Numbered from the stretch's first letter, positions 1 through 9,559 are shown. The stretch is DNA of 64,000 nt from an uncultured Propionibacteriaceae bacterium (GCA_937926975.1 CALBCJ010000034.1:10560-74559), one strand, 5' to 3'. A program made the numbers and translations. Notes: generated from the sequence alone by a model not told the origin.

Positions 1-1366
1 GCCGGTGCCCGGGCTGGTGGTGGCCGCGGTCCCGGCCCGGGAGTCACCCCGCGACGCGCTCTGTGCCCGCGACGGGCTGGACCTGGCCGGGCTGCCGGCC
101 GGGGCCCGGGTCGGGACCGGGTCTCCGCGTCGGGTGGCTCAGCTGCGAGCCGTACGCCCCGACCTGAGGTACGTGGACCTGCGCGGCAACATCGACACCC
201 GGCTGTCTCGGGTCGGCACCGACCTGGACGCGGTGGTGCTGGCGGCGGCCGGGCTGCACCGGCTCGGGCTGGCGGCCCGGATCACCGAGGAGCTGGAGAT
301 CCTGCCGGCACCAGGGCAGGGAGCACTGGCGGTGGAGTGCCGCGCCGACGACGAGACGACGCTGGCGGCCCTGGCCGCGCTGGACGACCCGGGCACCCGG
401 CTGCAGGTGAGCGAGGAGCGGGTAGTGCTGGCCGGGCTGGGCGGTGGCTGCGCCGCCCCGATCAGTGCCCTGGGCGGGGACGGTCGGCTGGTGGCGGCGG
501 TCCATGCCACCGACGGCGGCCGCCAGGTCCGTACCGAGGTGCCGCTCGAGCCCGGCGCTGGGCAGCGGGCAGCGGCCGAGCTGCTGGCTCGCGGCGCCTG
601 TGACGTGACCGACCTCGGGGCCTCACGGCCCTCCCGGCTGGCCGAGCTGCATGACGCCAGCGCCTTGTGGCCGGCGGCGGCACGGGCTGCGGTCTTCCTC
701 CCCCGCGAGCCGGGAGCCCTGTCCAAGGCCTTGTCACAGCAGGGTCTGGAGGTCACCTGCGTGCCGGTGCAGACGCGGGTGGTGATGCCAGTGGCGGCGC
801 TGGGCGAGGCCGACTGGTCGGTGGTGACCTCCGCCCGTACGGTCGAGACCCTGACCGAGCTGGGGCTGCGGCTGCCCGGCCGGGTCGCCGCGGTCGGAAG
901 CGCTACGGCGGCCGCGCTGCGCCGGGCCGGCTACCAGGTCGACTTCGTCCCGGCGCAGGCCAGCGGGGCCGGGATCGTCCGGGACTTCCCGCCCGGTCGG
1001 GGCCGGGTGCTGGTCCCCGGGTCGGCGCTGTCGAAGCCGGACCTGCCTGACGGGCTGCGCGGGCTCGGGTACGAGGTCGAGGTGCTGCCCGTGTACACCA
1101 TGGAGCCGGTCGACGCGCTGCCGCAGGGCCTGGTCGAGTCCTGGCAGTCGGGGGCGTTCGGCGTGGTGGTGGTGACCTCCGGCTCGGTGGCCCGGGTCGT
1201 GGACCGGCTGCTCGGCTGGTCGGTCGGCACCCGGGTGCTGGCGATCGGGCAGCCGACCGCCGCCGTCCTCAGCGAGCTCGGTGTGGCCTCCAGCGTCGCC
1301 GCGGCCCCGGACGCCCCGACGGTGGCCCAGGCCGCGGCCGACCTGGTCCGCGAGGGCAACGCATGA
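1..1366 (+). CDS. hemCD: Hydroxymethylbilane synthase-uroporphyrinogen III synthase fusion, 5' end missing
   Basis: Makes and cyclises hydroxymethylbilane in tetrapyrrole synthesis (porphobilinogen to uroporphyrinogen III). The reading frame is open to the window edge, so the HemC N-terminus lies outside. The visible part has HemC motifs GTGSPRR and DLRGNIDTR, then GGGCAAP at about visible residue 149, where the Cys carries the dipyrromethane cofactor. From about visible residue 228 it continues without a stop into a HemD domain (AAVFLPRE...) ending at EGNA. Such HemC-HemD fusions are known in actinobacteria. hemB and hemL follow on the same strand, which supports the assignment. The fusion joint is read from the sequence; joint activity is inferred from family knowledge. 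Confidence 0.93.
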   Translation, partial: PVPGLVVAAVPARESPRDALCARDGLDLAGLPAGARVGTGSPRRVAQLRAVRPDLRYVDLRGNIDTRLSRVGTDLDAVVLAAAGLHRLGLAARITEELEILPAPGQGALAVECRADDETTLAALAALDDPGTRLQVSEERVVLAGLGGGCAAPISALGGDGRLVAAVHATDGGRQVRTEVPLEPGAGQRAAAELLARGACDVTDLGASRPSRLAELHDASALWPAAARAAVFLPREPGALSKALSQQGLEVTCVPVQTRVVMPVAALGEADWSVVTSARTVETLTELGLRLPGRVAAVGSATAAALRRAGYQVDFVPAQASGAGIVRDFPPGRGRVLVPGSALSKPDLPDGLRGLGYEVEVLPVYTMEPVDALPQGLVESWQSGAFGVVVVTSGSVARVVDRLLGWSVGTRVLAIGQPTAAVLSELGVASSVAAAPDAPTVAQAAADLVREGNA

Positions 1367-1564
1367 CCAGGACCGGTCCGCCCGGTGGGTCTCGCCGTAC
1401 GGCCGGCACCGCGACCGCGGACGGCGCTAGCCCTGGGTCGAGAATGGTCCAGCGGCTCCGTACTCACGAAGGACAGGCATGATCGAGCGACCCGCGCCAG
1501 CGACTGGCGCCTCCTGAGCACCACCCCACACAACCCACCAGCCCGCCTCACCAAGAAGACACCC

Positions 1565-2527
1565 ATGACCGAGCGACCCCGACGACTACGCACCACCACC
1601 GCCATCCGACGCCTCGTCCGCGAGACCGTCCCCCGCCCCTCCCAGCTCGTCCTGCCCGCCTTCGTCAGCACCACGGGCGCCGACATCACCTCCATGCCAG
1701 GCGTCCGACGCCACACCCTGCCCCAGATCGCCGACCTCGCCCGTACGGCCCGCGACGCCGGAATCGGCGGGTTGATGCTCTTCGGGGTCCCCGAGGACTC
1801 GGAGAAGGATGCCCGAGGCAGCGCCGCGTGGGACCCGGACGGCATCACCCAGCGGGGCATCGCCGCTTGCCGCGAAGCTGTCGGGGATGACCTGGTGATC
1901 ATGGCCGATGTCTGCCTGGACGAGTTCACCAGCCACGGGCACTGCGGGGTCCTTGACGCTGACGGGCGGGTCCTCAATGACGAGACCTGCGAGCTGTACG
2001 CCCAGCAGGCGGTCGCCCAGGCCCGGGCTGGGGCGCACGTCGTGGCCCCCTCGGGGATGATGGACGGCCAGGTCGCCCGGATCCGCGAGAGCCTCGACCA
2101 GGCCGGCTTCACCGACGTGGCGGTCCTCGCGTACGCGGCGAAGTACGCCTCCGCCTTCTTCGGCCCGTTCCGGGAGGCGGTCGGCTCGTCGCTGCAGGGT
2201 GACCGGCGTACGTACCAGCAGGACCCGGCGAACCGGCGGGAGGGGCTGCGGGAGGCCCGGCTCGACCTGGCCGAGGGCGCCGACATGGTGATGGTGAAGC
2301 CCGCTAGCCACTACCTCGACGTGCTGGCCGACGTGGCCCGGGTCTCGCCGGTGCCGGTCGCCGCCTACCAGGTGTCGGGTGAGTACGCGATGATCGAGGC
2401 GGCCGCGGCCAACGGCTGGATCGACCGGCGGGCCGCGGTCGAGGAGTCGGTGACCAGCATCGTCCGGGCTGGGGCCGGCATCGTGCTGACGTACTGGGCG
2501 CTGGAGGTGGCGGGATGGCTGAGCTGA
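1565..2527 (+). CDS. hemB: Delta-aminolevulinic acid dehydratase (porphobilinogen synthase)
   Basis: Condenses two 5-aminolevulinate molecules to porphobilinogen. 320 aa, the usual family length, starting MTERPRRL. The frame is open further upstream to 1385, but homology begins at this ATG. The metal-site stretch DVCLDEFTSHGHCG keeps two Cys; the two active-site lysines are visible in AYAAKYAS and MVMVKPASHY. The stop overlaps hemL by 13 nt, implying translational coupling. The 198 bases between hemCD and this start hold no convincing gene and may carry a promoter. Confidence 0.96.
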   Translation: MTERPRRLRTTTAIRRLVRETVPRPSQLVLPAFVSTTGADITSMPGVRRHTLPQIADLARTARDAGIGGLMLFGVPEDSEKDARGSAAWDPDGITQRGIAACREAVGDDLVIMADVCLDEFTSHGHCGVLDADGRVLNDETCELYAQQAVAQARAGAHVVAPSGMMDGQVARIRESLDQAGFTDVAVLAYAAKYASAFFGPFREAVGSSLQGDRRTYQQDPANRREGLREARLDLAEGADMVMVKPASHYLDVLADVARVSPVPVAAYQVSGEYAMIEAAAANGWIDRRAAVEESVTSIVRAGAGIVLTYWALEVAGWLS

Positions 2528-3816
2528 ACCAGGACTGGATGGCCCGGGCCTGCGCACTGATCCCGGGCGGGGTCAGCTCCCCGGTCCGGGCGTACGGGTC
2601 GGTCGGCGGCACGCCCCGCTTCATCACGGAGGCCTCTGGCTGCTGGGTGACCGACGTCGAGGGCCGCCGCTACGTTGACCTGGTCTGCTCCTGGGGCCCG
2701 GCGCTGCTCGGGCACGCCCACCCGGAGGTGGTGGCCCGGGTCCAGGCGGCCGCGGCCCGTGGGCTGAGCTTCGGCGCCCCGACCGGGGCCGAGGTGGAGC
2801 TGGCGGAGCGGATCCGGGCCCGGGTCCCGGTCGCCGAGCGCGTACGGCTGGTCTCCACCGGCACTGAGGCCACGATGACCGCGGTCCGGCTGGCCCGCGG
2901 CGCCACCGGGCGGGAGCTGGTGGTCAAGTTCGCCGGCCACTACCACGGGCACTGCGACGCGCTGCTGGCCGCGGCCGGGTCGGGGGTCGCCACCCAGGGC
3001 CTGCCAGGCAGTGCCGGGGTCACCCGGGCCGCCGCCGCCGACACGGTCGTCCTGCCGTACAACGATGTCGCCGCGCTGCGGGAGACCTTCGCCCGGCTGG
3101 GTGACCAGGTGGCGGCGGTGATCACCGAGGCCGCCGCGGCGAACATGGGGGTGGTCGCCCCGGAGCCCGGCTTCAACGCCGAGCTGCGCCGGCTCACCAG
3201 CGCGTCCGGGGCGCTGCTGGTCCTGGACGAGGTGCTGACCGGCTTCCGGGTCTCCCCGGCCGGCTGGTGGGGGCTGGAGGCCGGGGTGGACGAGCCGGCC
3301 TGGGCCCCGGACCTGCTCACCTTCGGCAAGGTGGTCGGCGGCGGGATGCCGCTGGCGGCGGTGGCCGGGCGGCGTGAGGTGATGGACCTGCTGGCCCCGC
3401 TCGGGCCGGTGTACCAGGCCGGGACCCTGTCGGGGAACCCGTTGGCGACCGCCGCCGGGACCGCCACCTTGGACCTGGCCGACGCAGCCGTGTACGAGGC
3501 GGTCGACCGCCGCAGCGCCGAGCTGCAGGCCATGGTCACCCAGGCCCTCTCCCAGGCCGGGGTGCCGCACGTGGTGCAGACCGCCGGGAACCTGTTCTCG
3601 GTCTTCTTCCGCGAGGACCCGGTCACCTGCTACGCCGACGCCCAGGCCCAGGACACCGGGGCCTTCCGGCGGTTCTTCCACGCCATGCTGGAGCGGCAGG
3701 TGGCGCTGCCGCCGTCGGCCTTCGAGGCCTGGTTCCTCTCCGCCGCCCACGACGACCAGGCGATGGAGGTGATCGCCGAGGCGCTGCCGGCCGCCGCACG
3801 GGCCGCTGCCTCGTGA
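2515..3816 (+). CDS. hemL: Glutamate-1-semialdehyde 2,1-aminomutase
   Basis: PLP enzyme that converts glutamate-1-semialdehyde to 5-aminolevulinate, the substrate of the neighbouring HemB. This places the organism on the C5 (glutamyl-tRNA) route. 433 aa, full length. The PLP-binding Lys is in TFGKVVGGGMP (about residue 272), with the preceding LDEV motif at 237-240 and the GGVSSPVR N-terminal signature. The ATG at 2515 lies inside hemB, so the two are expected to be co-translated. The order hemCD-hemB-hemL fits actinobacterial heme/corrinoid clusters. Confidence 0.96.
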   Translation: MAELNQDWMARACALIPGGVSSPVRAYGSVGGTPRFITEASGCWVTDVEGRRYVDLVCSWGPALLGHAHPEVVARVQAAAARGLSFGAPTGAEVELAERIRARVPVAERVRLVSTGTEATMTAVRLARGATGRELVVKFAGHYHGHCDALLAAAGSGVATQGLPGSAGVTRAAAADTVVLPYNDVAALRETFARLGDQVAAVITEAAAANMGVVAPEPGFNAELRRLTSASGALLVLDEVLTGFRVSPAGWWGLEAGVDEPAWAPDLLTFGKVVGGGMPLAAVAGRREVMDLLAPLGPVYQAGTLSGNPLATAAGTATLDLADAAVYEAVDRRSAELQAMVTQALSQAGVPHVVQTAGNLFSVFFREDPVTCYADAQAQDTGAFRRFFHAMLERQVALPPSAFEAWFLSAAHDDQAMEVIAEALPAAARAAAS

Positions 3817-3944
3817 GCCTGGCGACCCGGCCAGACCGGCCGGATTGACTCGCCTTTGGGTGCGGCGAGGTGCACCGGGGCGCTGCGCGCCGTACGTTGT
3901 GCGCAGGCGCCGGCACCGGCGCACGCTTCACTAGGGGAGGACGG

Positions 3945-4964
3945 ATGGGCCTGAGGATCCCGCGAGACCTCGCGGCCTGGCGGTCGTGGGAGCGCCGGCG
4001 GCAGCTGGCCCGGTCGGTGGTGCGGCGGCTCTCCCGCTCGGGACCGCCCCAGGTCTGGGTTGCCCGCAGCCGGCCCGACCCGCGGGTGGCGGTGCTGCTG
4101 GAGCAGCGGACCGGCCCGGTCCGCGCCGCGCTGGTCGACCCTCTGCACCAGCTGCCCGACGCCGGAGTGCTGGTGGTGGCCCCGTTCGACCTGACCGGTA
4201 CCGTCCCGCCGACCTGGCAGGTGACCCAGCAGGCCGACATTCACCTGGGCCGCGACTTCCTGGCCGGCCGGGTGGTCATGGCCACCAGCCACGCCACCGA
4301 CCTGGCCCAGGCCGTGTACCAGCAGGCGCTGGCCCGCGGCGTCCACTACTGGGTGGTCCAGGCCCGGGTCCTCAACCCGTACGCGCCGCCGCTGCCGGAA
4401 GGGGGCCGGCTGCTCGCCTGGAGCGACGCCGACGCCGAGTTCTGGGCCAGCGGCCGGACCGACGTCCAGACCACCGTGGTCGGCTCGCAGCTGCTGTGGC
4501 TGGCGCAGCGGCAGCGGGTGGGGTACCTGCCGGAGGGGCACCGGCCGGTGTTCCTTGGGCAGACCCCGGCCTCGGGGCTGTCTCGGGCCGGGCTGCTCCG
4601 GGCCGCGGTCACCTTCTGCCACAAGACTCACGGCACGTACCGGCCCCACCCGGAGGCGACCGACCACCTCTCCGGTCTGGAGCAGGCCACTTTCGACGGG
4701 CTCGGGATTGACGTCGACCGGACGGGGGCGCTGCTGGAGCAGGTCGCCCGGCCGGTCGTGTCGGCCTGCTCCACCGGTCTGCTGGAGGCCGCTGCCCGCG
4801 GCCTGCCGGCCTACGTCTGGTACCCGCGGCCGCCGGGCTGGCTGCAGGACCTGTGGCGCCGCTACCGCCTGCACCCCTGGGGGGCCGAGCCGAGCCCGAC
4901 CCCGGTCCTGCCCGCCGCCCAGCCTGCCCATACCGTGGCCCGGCTGGTCCGCGAGGTTCTCTGA
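3945..4964 (+). CDS. Uncharacterised protein, possible GT-B-fold glycosyltransferase
   Basis: 339 aa. The ATG is chosen for the strong aggggagga ribosome site just upstream; an earlier in-frame ATG at 3870 has none. I do not recognise a specific family. The N-terminus is basic (RSWERRRQLARSVVRRL). The C-terminal half has TFCHKTHGTYRPHPE followed by SACSTGLLEAAARGLPAYVWYP. That pattern of a PHP..E-like loop and an S-x-GLLEA-x-x-G-x-P stretch resembles the nucleotide-sugar site of GT-B enzymes such as poly-glycerol/ribitol-phosphate or sialyl transferases. No signal peptide or membrane span is evident. It follows hemL by 128 nt on the same strand. The glycosyltransferase idea is inference only. 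Confidence 0.4.
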   Translation: MGLRIPRDLAAWRSWERRRQLARSVVRRLSRSGPPQVWVARSRPDPRVAVLLEQRTGPVRAALVDPLHQLPDAGVLVVAPFDLTGTVPPTWQVTQQADIHLGRDFLAGRVVMATSHATDLAQAVYQQALARGVHYWVVQARVLNPYAPPLPEGGRLLAWSDADAEFWASGRTDVQTTVVGSQLLWLAQRQRVGYLPEGHRPVFLGQTPASGLSRAGLLRAAVTFCHKTHGTYRPHPEATDHLSGLEQATFDGLGIDVDRTGALLEQVARPVVSACSTGLLEAAARGLPAYVWYPRPPGWLQDLWRRYRLHPWGAEPSPTPVLPAAQPAHTVARLVREVL

Positions 4965-5037
4965 CCCGGTCTGAGAGGCTGCGGCGGTCTCGCGGTGCCC
5001 ATCACCCCGCGCAGCGCGGTGGCCGGGTCGGGCAGTG

Positions 5038-5853
5038 TCAGGGCACCAGCAGGCCCGCTAGCAGCAGCAGTGACATCACGATCTCGAGGCTGCCGACAGC
5101 CGGCGGCCGTACGGGGCGACGCAGCGCGACCTGCGGCACCACCGCGGCCCGGGCCAGGGCCAGGGCGAAGAAGCCGGCCAGGAGCGGCAGCCGCAGCGGC
5201 AGGTCGAGCCTGGAGCCGGCCGCGAAGGCCACCGCCAGGGCCGCGTGGTAGCCCACCGAGGCCCACCACCAGCCGCGGCGGCCGCGCTCGCGGATGATCG
5301 TCTTGACGTAGAGCACGGTGCCGAAGAAGTAGCCGAAGCAGGCGGCGGTGGCGAGCGGGGCGGCCGGCACCTCCAGCAGGTGGGCCGGGTTCGGCGCCGC
5401 CAGCAGCGCCAGCAGCAGGCAGCCGGCGCCGACCGTGGTCGCGCCGCTGAGCACGCTGCGCTCGCGGTGCCGCCGGACCAGGAGCAGCCCTCCGGCCGCC
5501 AGTACCGCGAACGCCGGGACCCAGGCGAGCAGGGCCAGCCCGGCGGCCGCCACCGACGCCAGCCCGAGCACCACCGTCACTGCCAGGTACACCAGGGCCG
5601 CGGTCTGGAACGGGGCCCGCCGGGCCGGGGGTGCTTTCACCCACAGGCCGGCGGCGTTGAAGCACAGGTACGCGGCGACCGCGGCCAGCCCGAGGCTGAC
5701 CGACGCGGCCACCCCCGTGGTTCCGGCCCGGACCCCAAGCACCGCGCCGACAGTGCTGGGCACGATCAGCATCGCCCAGGCCCCGTGCTGCCTCGGGACC
5801 CAGGCTGCGTTCGAGCGGTGCCGGCGCCGCCGGCCAGCAGGGGCCTGTGCCAC
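5038..5853 (-). CDS. YwiC-like integral membrane protein
   Basis: 271 aa with about eight hydrophobic segments. The N-terminal signature WVPRQHGAWAM after a short basic tail is characteristic of the YwiC-like family (PF14256), whose function is unknown; some members sit next to nitrate or anaerobic respiration genes. A further conserved-looking stretch is ACFGYFFGTVLYVKT. It converges on the preceding gene with a 73-nt gap. No substrate can be deduced from the sequence. Confidence 0.8.
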   Translation of the reverse strand: MAQAPAGRRRRHRSNAAWVPRQHGAWAMLIVPSTVGAVLGVRAGTTGVAASVSLGLAAVAAYLCFNAAGLWVKAPPARRAPFQTAALVYLAVTVVLGLASVAAAGLALLAWVPAFAVLAAGGLLLVRRHRERSVLSGATTVGAGCLLLALLAAPNPAHLLEVPAAPLATAACFGYFFGTVLYVKTIIRERGRRGWWWASVGYHAALAVAFAAGSRLDLPLRLPLLAGFFALALARAAVVPQVALRRPVRPPAVGSLEIVMSLLLLAGLLVP

Positions 5854-6080
5854 GCCCGCATGCTAACGCTGCCCGCACACATCTCTGCATGACCTCGCAG
5901 GTCCCGCAGGCTCCTGGTGCCCGGCGCGGCTCGGCAGGCCGCCAGCTGCACCGGCCGGTCACCGCAGGCTCACGGTGGCCGCTTCCGGGCCACTCCCATC
6001 GAGTCCCTCCCCGGGCGAGCGCCGAGCGCCGCTGATCGATAGCCTTGCCCACACGAGGCACTCGAGCTGAAGGGCGATTC

Positions 6081-7589
6081 ATGACGCGGATCTTGAACGA
6101 GTCGTACCGCCAGAAGGTCATGTCGGCGCAGGAGGCGGCGGCACTGATCAAGAACGGTGACACGATCGGTTTCTCTGGGTTCACCGGGGCGGGCTACCCG
6201 AAGGACTTCCCCCTGGCGCTGGCGGAGCGGGCCAAGCAGCTGCACCAGGCTGGCGAGGAGTTCCGGGTCAACGTCTACACCGGTGCGTCGACGGCGCCCG
6301 AGCTGGACGGTGCCCTGGCCGAGGCCGGGGCGGTCGGCTACCGGATGCCGTACCAGTCGGACCCGGAGACCCGGCGCCGGATCAACTCCGGCGACATCGA
6401 CTACACCGACATCCACCTGTCCCACTCGGCGCTGCAGCTGCGGCAGGGCTTCCTGGGCAGTCTCGACTACGCGGTGGTCGAGGTCGCGGCGATCAAGGAG
6501 GACGGCTCCGCGGTGCCGTCGTCGTCGGTCGGCAACAACGCCGTCTACCTGGAGCGGGCCGAGAAGGTCATCCTGGAGGTCAACTCGTGGCAGTCGCTCG
6601 ACCTTGAGGGCATGCACGACGTGTACCGCAACGTGCAGCTGCCCCCGCACCGGCTACCGCTGCCGCTGACCGGCGCGGGCGACCGGATCGGCGAGCCGAC
6701 GTACCACATCGACCCGGCCAAGGTCGTGGCCGTGGTGGAGTGCGAGCGCCCCGACCGCAATACCCCGTTCAAGGCCCCCGACGCGATCTCCGAGGCGATC
6801 GCCGGGTACTACATCGACTTCCTGTCGGCCGAGGTGAAGCGTGGCACCCTGCCGGCGAGCCTGCTGCCGCTGCAGTCCGGTGTCGGCAACGTCGCCAACG
6901 CGGTGCTGGCAGGGCTGAAGGACGGCCCGTTCAACGATCTGGTCTCGTTCACTGAGGTGATTCAGGACGGGATGGTCGACCTGATCGACGCCGGCAAGAT
7001 GTCGGTGGCCTCGGCGACCGCGTTCTCGCTGTCGCCGGAGTACGCGGCCAAGATGAACGACAACGCCGCCTCGTACCGCAAGAGCATCGTGCTGCGTCAG
7101 CAGGAGGTCTCGAACCACCCCGAGCTGATTCGCCGGCTCGGCGTGCTGGCCTGCAACGGCATGATCGAGGCCGACATCTACGGCAACGTGAACTCGACCC
7201 ACATCATGGGCTCGAAGATGCAGAACGGCATCGGCGGCTCGGGCGACTTCGCGCGCAACGCGTACATCTCGGCGTTCGTCACCCCGTCAGTGGCCAAGGG
7301 CGGGGCGATCTCGGCGATCGTGCCGATGGTCTCTCACGTCGACCACACCGAGCACGACGTGGCCGTGATCATCACCGAGCAGGGCCTGGCCGACCTGCGC
7401 GGCGTGGCTCCGCGCAAGCGGGCCCGGCTGGTGATCGAGAAGTGCGCCCACCCGGACTACCGTCCGCTGCTGCTGGACTACCTGGAGCGGGCGGAGAAGT
7501 CCGGCAACGGGCTGCACACCCCGCACCTGCTGAACGAGGCCCACGCCTTCCACATCCGGTTCCTGGAGTCGGGCACGATGAAGCCCTGA
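6081..7589 (+). CDS. Acetyl-CoA hydrolase/transferase family, succinyl-CoA:acetate (propionate) CoA-transferase
   Basis: 502 aa, start MTRILNESYRQK behind an aaggg ribosome site; the longer frame from 6045 lacks one. It belongs to the Cat1/AarC/SucCoA-transferase class. The catalytic Glu that forms the CoA thioester is in SFTEVIQDG (E292), and the glycine loop is in SKMQNGIGGSGDFARN. In propionic-acid bacteria such enzymes move CoA between succinate and propionyl- or acetyl-CoA, closing the Wood-Werkman cycle. Monocistronic, with 227 nt upstream for its promoter. The exact acyl donor cannot be read from sequence. Confidence 0.92.
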   Translation: MTRILNESYRQKVMSAQEAAALIKNGDTIGFSGFTGAGYPKDFPLALAERAKQLHQAGEEFRVNVYTGASTAPELDGALAEAGAVGYRMPYQSDPETRRRINSGDIDYTDIHLSHSALQLRQGFLGSLDYAVVEVAAIKEDGSAVPSSSVGNNAVYLERAEKVILEVNSWQSLDLEGMHDVYRNVQLPPHRLPLPLTGAGDRIGEPTYHIDPAKVVAVVECERPDRNTPFKAPDAISEAIAGYYIDFLSAEVKRGTLPASLLPLQSGVGNVANAVLAGLKDGPFNDLVSFTEVIQDGMVDLIDAGKMSVASATAFSLSPEYAAKMNDNAASYRKSIVLRQQEVSNHPELIRRLGVLACNGMIEADIYGNVNSTHIMGSKMQNGIGGSGDFARNAYISAFVTPSVAKGGAISAIVPMVSHVDHTEHDVAVIITEQGLADLRGVAPRKRARLVIEKCAHPDYRPLLLDYLERAEKSGNGLHTPHLLNEAHAFHIRFLESGTMKP

Positions 7590-7634
7590 CTCGTCCGGGC
7601 CGGTAGCCTAGGGTGCCGGACCGAGAGGAGTGGG

Positions 7635-8429
7635 ATGAGTGCGCCTGGTGATGACCGTACGGCTGCTCGTCCCACCCCGACCGGTCCGGCACCTGCCGCC
7701 TCCGGTGACCAGCCGGGCGCTGGCGCCAGGGCGGTGCCGGGCGACGCGGCGCTGACCGAGTCGGCCCAGACCCGTCCTGAGGCCGTGGCGAAGACCCGGG
7801 CCGAGACCCAGTCCGAGGGGGTCGTGGCTGACACCGCCGGACCGCTGGTGGGGCCTGCGGACGGCGGGATCGCGACCCTGCCTCCGATCAAGCCGGTCGT
7901 GGCTGGCGGGTACCCGGTGTCGATGCGGACCGGCGAGCCGCGGCGGCCCGGGCTGCTGGTAGCGGCGGTGGCGCTGCTGCTGCTCGGCTCGGTGGTGTCC
8001 GCGGCCGGGCTGCTCCTGGTGCTCTGGGACGCGGCCACGGTGGTCCACTACCACGAGGCGGCGCGGCTGCTCACCTGGACCAGGCCGGACCCGGTCTCAA
8101 AGCTGACAACGGTGCTGGTGCTGACCATCGGGCTGGTCGGGGTGCTCACGGTGGGTGCCCCGGCGGCCGCCGCGTACAACGCCTGGAACGGTGACCGCCG
8201 TACCCGCTGGCTGGGGCTGGCGGCGGTCGGGCTGTCGCTGCTGTCGGTTCTGCTCAACACGACTGCGCTGCTGGCCCTGGCGCCGGTCGTGGCCGGGGCG
8301 GTTCTGCTGTGGCTGCCTCCGGTGAGCGCCTATGTCACGGCCTGGTCGACCCTGCGCCAGGACGGGCCGGCTCCGGTGCCCCAGTGGGCCACCAACGTCG
8401 TGTACGGGCCACTGCCCCGCTACCGCTGA
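7635..8429 (+). CDS. Hypothetical four-span membrane protein with Pro/Ala-rich N-terminus
   Basis: 264 aa. Residues 1-about 90 are low-complexity (Ala, Pro, Thr, Gln), probably a disordered cytoplasmic tail. Hydrophobic segments follow at about 98-122 (LLVAAVALLLLGSVVS), 155-180, and two near the C-terminus (WLGLAAVGLSLLSVLL; VVAGAVLLWLPPVSAYV). No family is recognised. A good gagaggag ribosome site precedes the ATG. It lies between the CoA-transferase and a PemK-like gene on the same strand with short gaps, but nothing links their functions. Confidence 0.75.
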   Translation: MSAPGDDRTAARPTPTGPAPAASGDQPGAGARAVPGDAALTESAQTRPEAVAKTRAETQSEGVVADTAGPLVGPADGGIATLPPIKPVVAGGYPVSMRTGEPRRPGLLVAAVALLLLGSVVSAAGLLLVLWDAATVVHYHEAARLLTWTRPDPVSKLTTVLVLTIGLVGVLTVGAPAAAAYNAWNGDRRTRWLGLAAVGLSLLSVLLNTTALLALAPVVAGAVLLWLPPVSAYVTAWSTLRQDGPAPVPQWATNVVYGPLPRYR

Positions 8430-8474
8430 GCCTGGTTCCCCCCGGCCGCTGGCACCGGCCAGTACGGTAGGGCT

Positions 8475-9032
8475 ATGCCGTCTGTCGCTGACCAGCTGTG
8501 GAAGTCGCTGGGCCGAGTCGCTGACGATGTGGTCCGGACTGCGACCCGCCAGGCCACGTCCGCGGTCCGCCGGGCCTCTGGCGGGCGCCGCCAGCCGTCG
8601 GACGACCGGCACGCTCCGAAGCTGTCGAGCCGCTACCCGGGTGACTTCCGTGGCCGCCCGTCGATCCGGTACTCGCCGCACACCGGCAAGCTGCCCGACC
8701 CGGGCGAGGTGGTCTGGGCCTGGGTCCCGTACGAGAAGAACCACCGCCAGGGCAAGGAGTGCCCAGTGCTGCTGATCGGGCGGGACGGGGACTGGCTGCT
8801 GGGCTGCCCGCTGTCGAGCGTCAGCCACGACCTGGACGCCGAGCAGGAGCGGGCCGAGGGGCGGCACTGGGTCGCTATCGGCACCGGCGCCTGGGACTCC
8901 CGGCGGCGCCGCTGGCAGGTGCGGGTGGACCGGGTGGTCCGGGTCCACCCCGACGACGTCCGGGGCCGGGCCGAGAAGCTCGACAAGGAGCGCTTCGACA
9001 AGGTCGCCGCGGCTGTCAGACGGCACACGTAG
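8475..9032 (+). CDS. PemK/MazF-like family protein without adjacent antitoxin
   Basis: 185 aa. A basic N-terminal helical extension (residues 1-about 70) precedes a PemK-like SH3-fold domain beginning PDPGEVVWAWVPYEK and followed by KECPVLLIGRDGDW. This matches the opening strand of MazF/PemK proteins (GDVVW...P.. RPvLvl). The C-terminal half is basic with WQVRVDRVVRVHP. No antitoxin-sized gene lies beside it, so it is more likely a solitary, chromosomally fixed PemK-like protein, a class common in actinobacteria, than an active toxin-antitoxin pair. Ribonuclease activity is not established. Confidence 0.72.
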   Translation: MPSVADQLWKSLGRVADDVVRTATRQATSAVRRASGGRRQPSDDRHAPKLSSRYPGDFRGRPSIRYSPHTGKLPDPGEVVWAWVPYEKNHRQGKECPVLLIGRDGDWLLGCPLSSVSHDLDAEQERAEGRHWVAIGTGAWDSRRRRWQVRVDRVVRVHPDDVRGRAEKLDKERFDKVAAAVRRHT

Positions 9033-9041
9033 CCTGAGGGC

Positions 9042-9476
9042 ATGGCTGAGTTTCAGATCACGCTCGACGCCGCCGACCCGCTGCGGCTCGGCGAGTTCTG
9101 GTGCGCGGTGCTGGGCTACCAGCGTGAGGCACCGCCGGACTACCCGACCTGGGAGGAGCAGCTGGTCGCCTGGGGTGTCCCGGAGGCCCTGTGGAGCTCC
9201 CGCAACGCGATCGTCGACCCCGCAGGAGTACGGCCGCGGATCTTCCTGCAGCAGGTCAGCGAGCCCAAGGCCGGCAAGAACCGGCTGCACCTCGACGTGA
9301 GGGCCGCGCCCGGGCTGCGCGGTGACGAGCGGATGGCGGCGCTAGAGGCCGAGTGCACCCGTCTGACCGGGCTCGGAGCGAGCCGGGTCGAGCGCTACGA
9401 GCCAGCCCCTGACAACGGCTTTGCCGGCTGGATCGTGATGCGCGACCCGGAGGGCAACGAGTTCTGCCTCGACTGA
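9042..9476 (+). CDS. VOC superfamily (glyoxalase-like) protein
   Basis: 144 aa, one vicinal-oxygen-chelate domain. The start MAEFQITLDAADP leads into LGEFWCAVLGY, the first beta-alpha unit. The central HLDV (NRLHLDVRAAPG) carries a possible metal His, and the end reads MRDPEGNEFCL, the classic C-terminal Glu-bearing motif of this fold. Such single-domain actinobacterial proteins are usually annotated only as glyoxalase-like; substrate unknown. It starts 9 nt after the PemK-like gene, so the two are probably co-transcribed. Confidence 0.85.
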   Translation: MAEFQITLDAADPLRLGEFWCAVLGYQREAPPDYPTWEEQLVAWGVPEALWSSRNAIVDPAGVRPRIFLQQVSEPKAGKNRLHLDVRAAPGLRGDERMAALEAECTRLTGLGASRVERYEPAPDNGFAGWIVMRDPEGNEFCLD

Positions 9477-9559
9477 GGCGCGGGCCTGCCTTGAGCCGGT
9501 TTCCTCGCGGCCCGGCCGCAGTGTGGCAAGGTGGACCCCACCGACCCAAGGAGGTCCTC

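Noticed and set aside
1385..1564. N-terminal extension of hemB
   Set aside because: The frame is open but low-complexity and without homology; ATG 1565 gives the normal family length.
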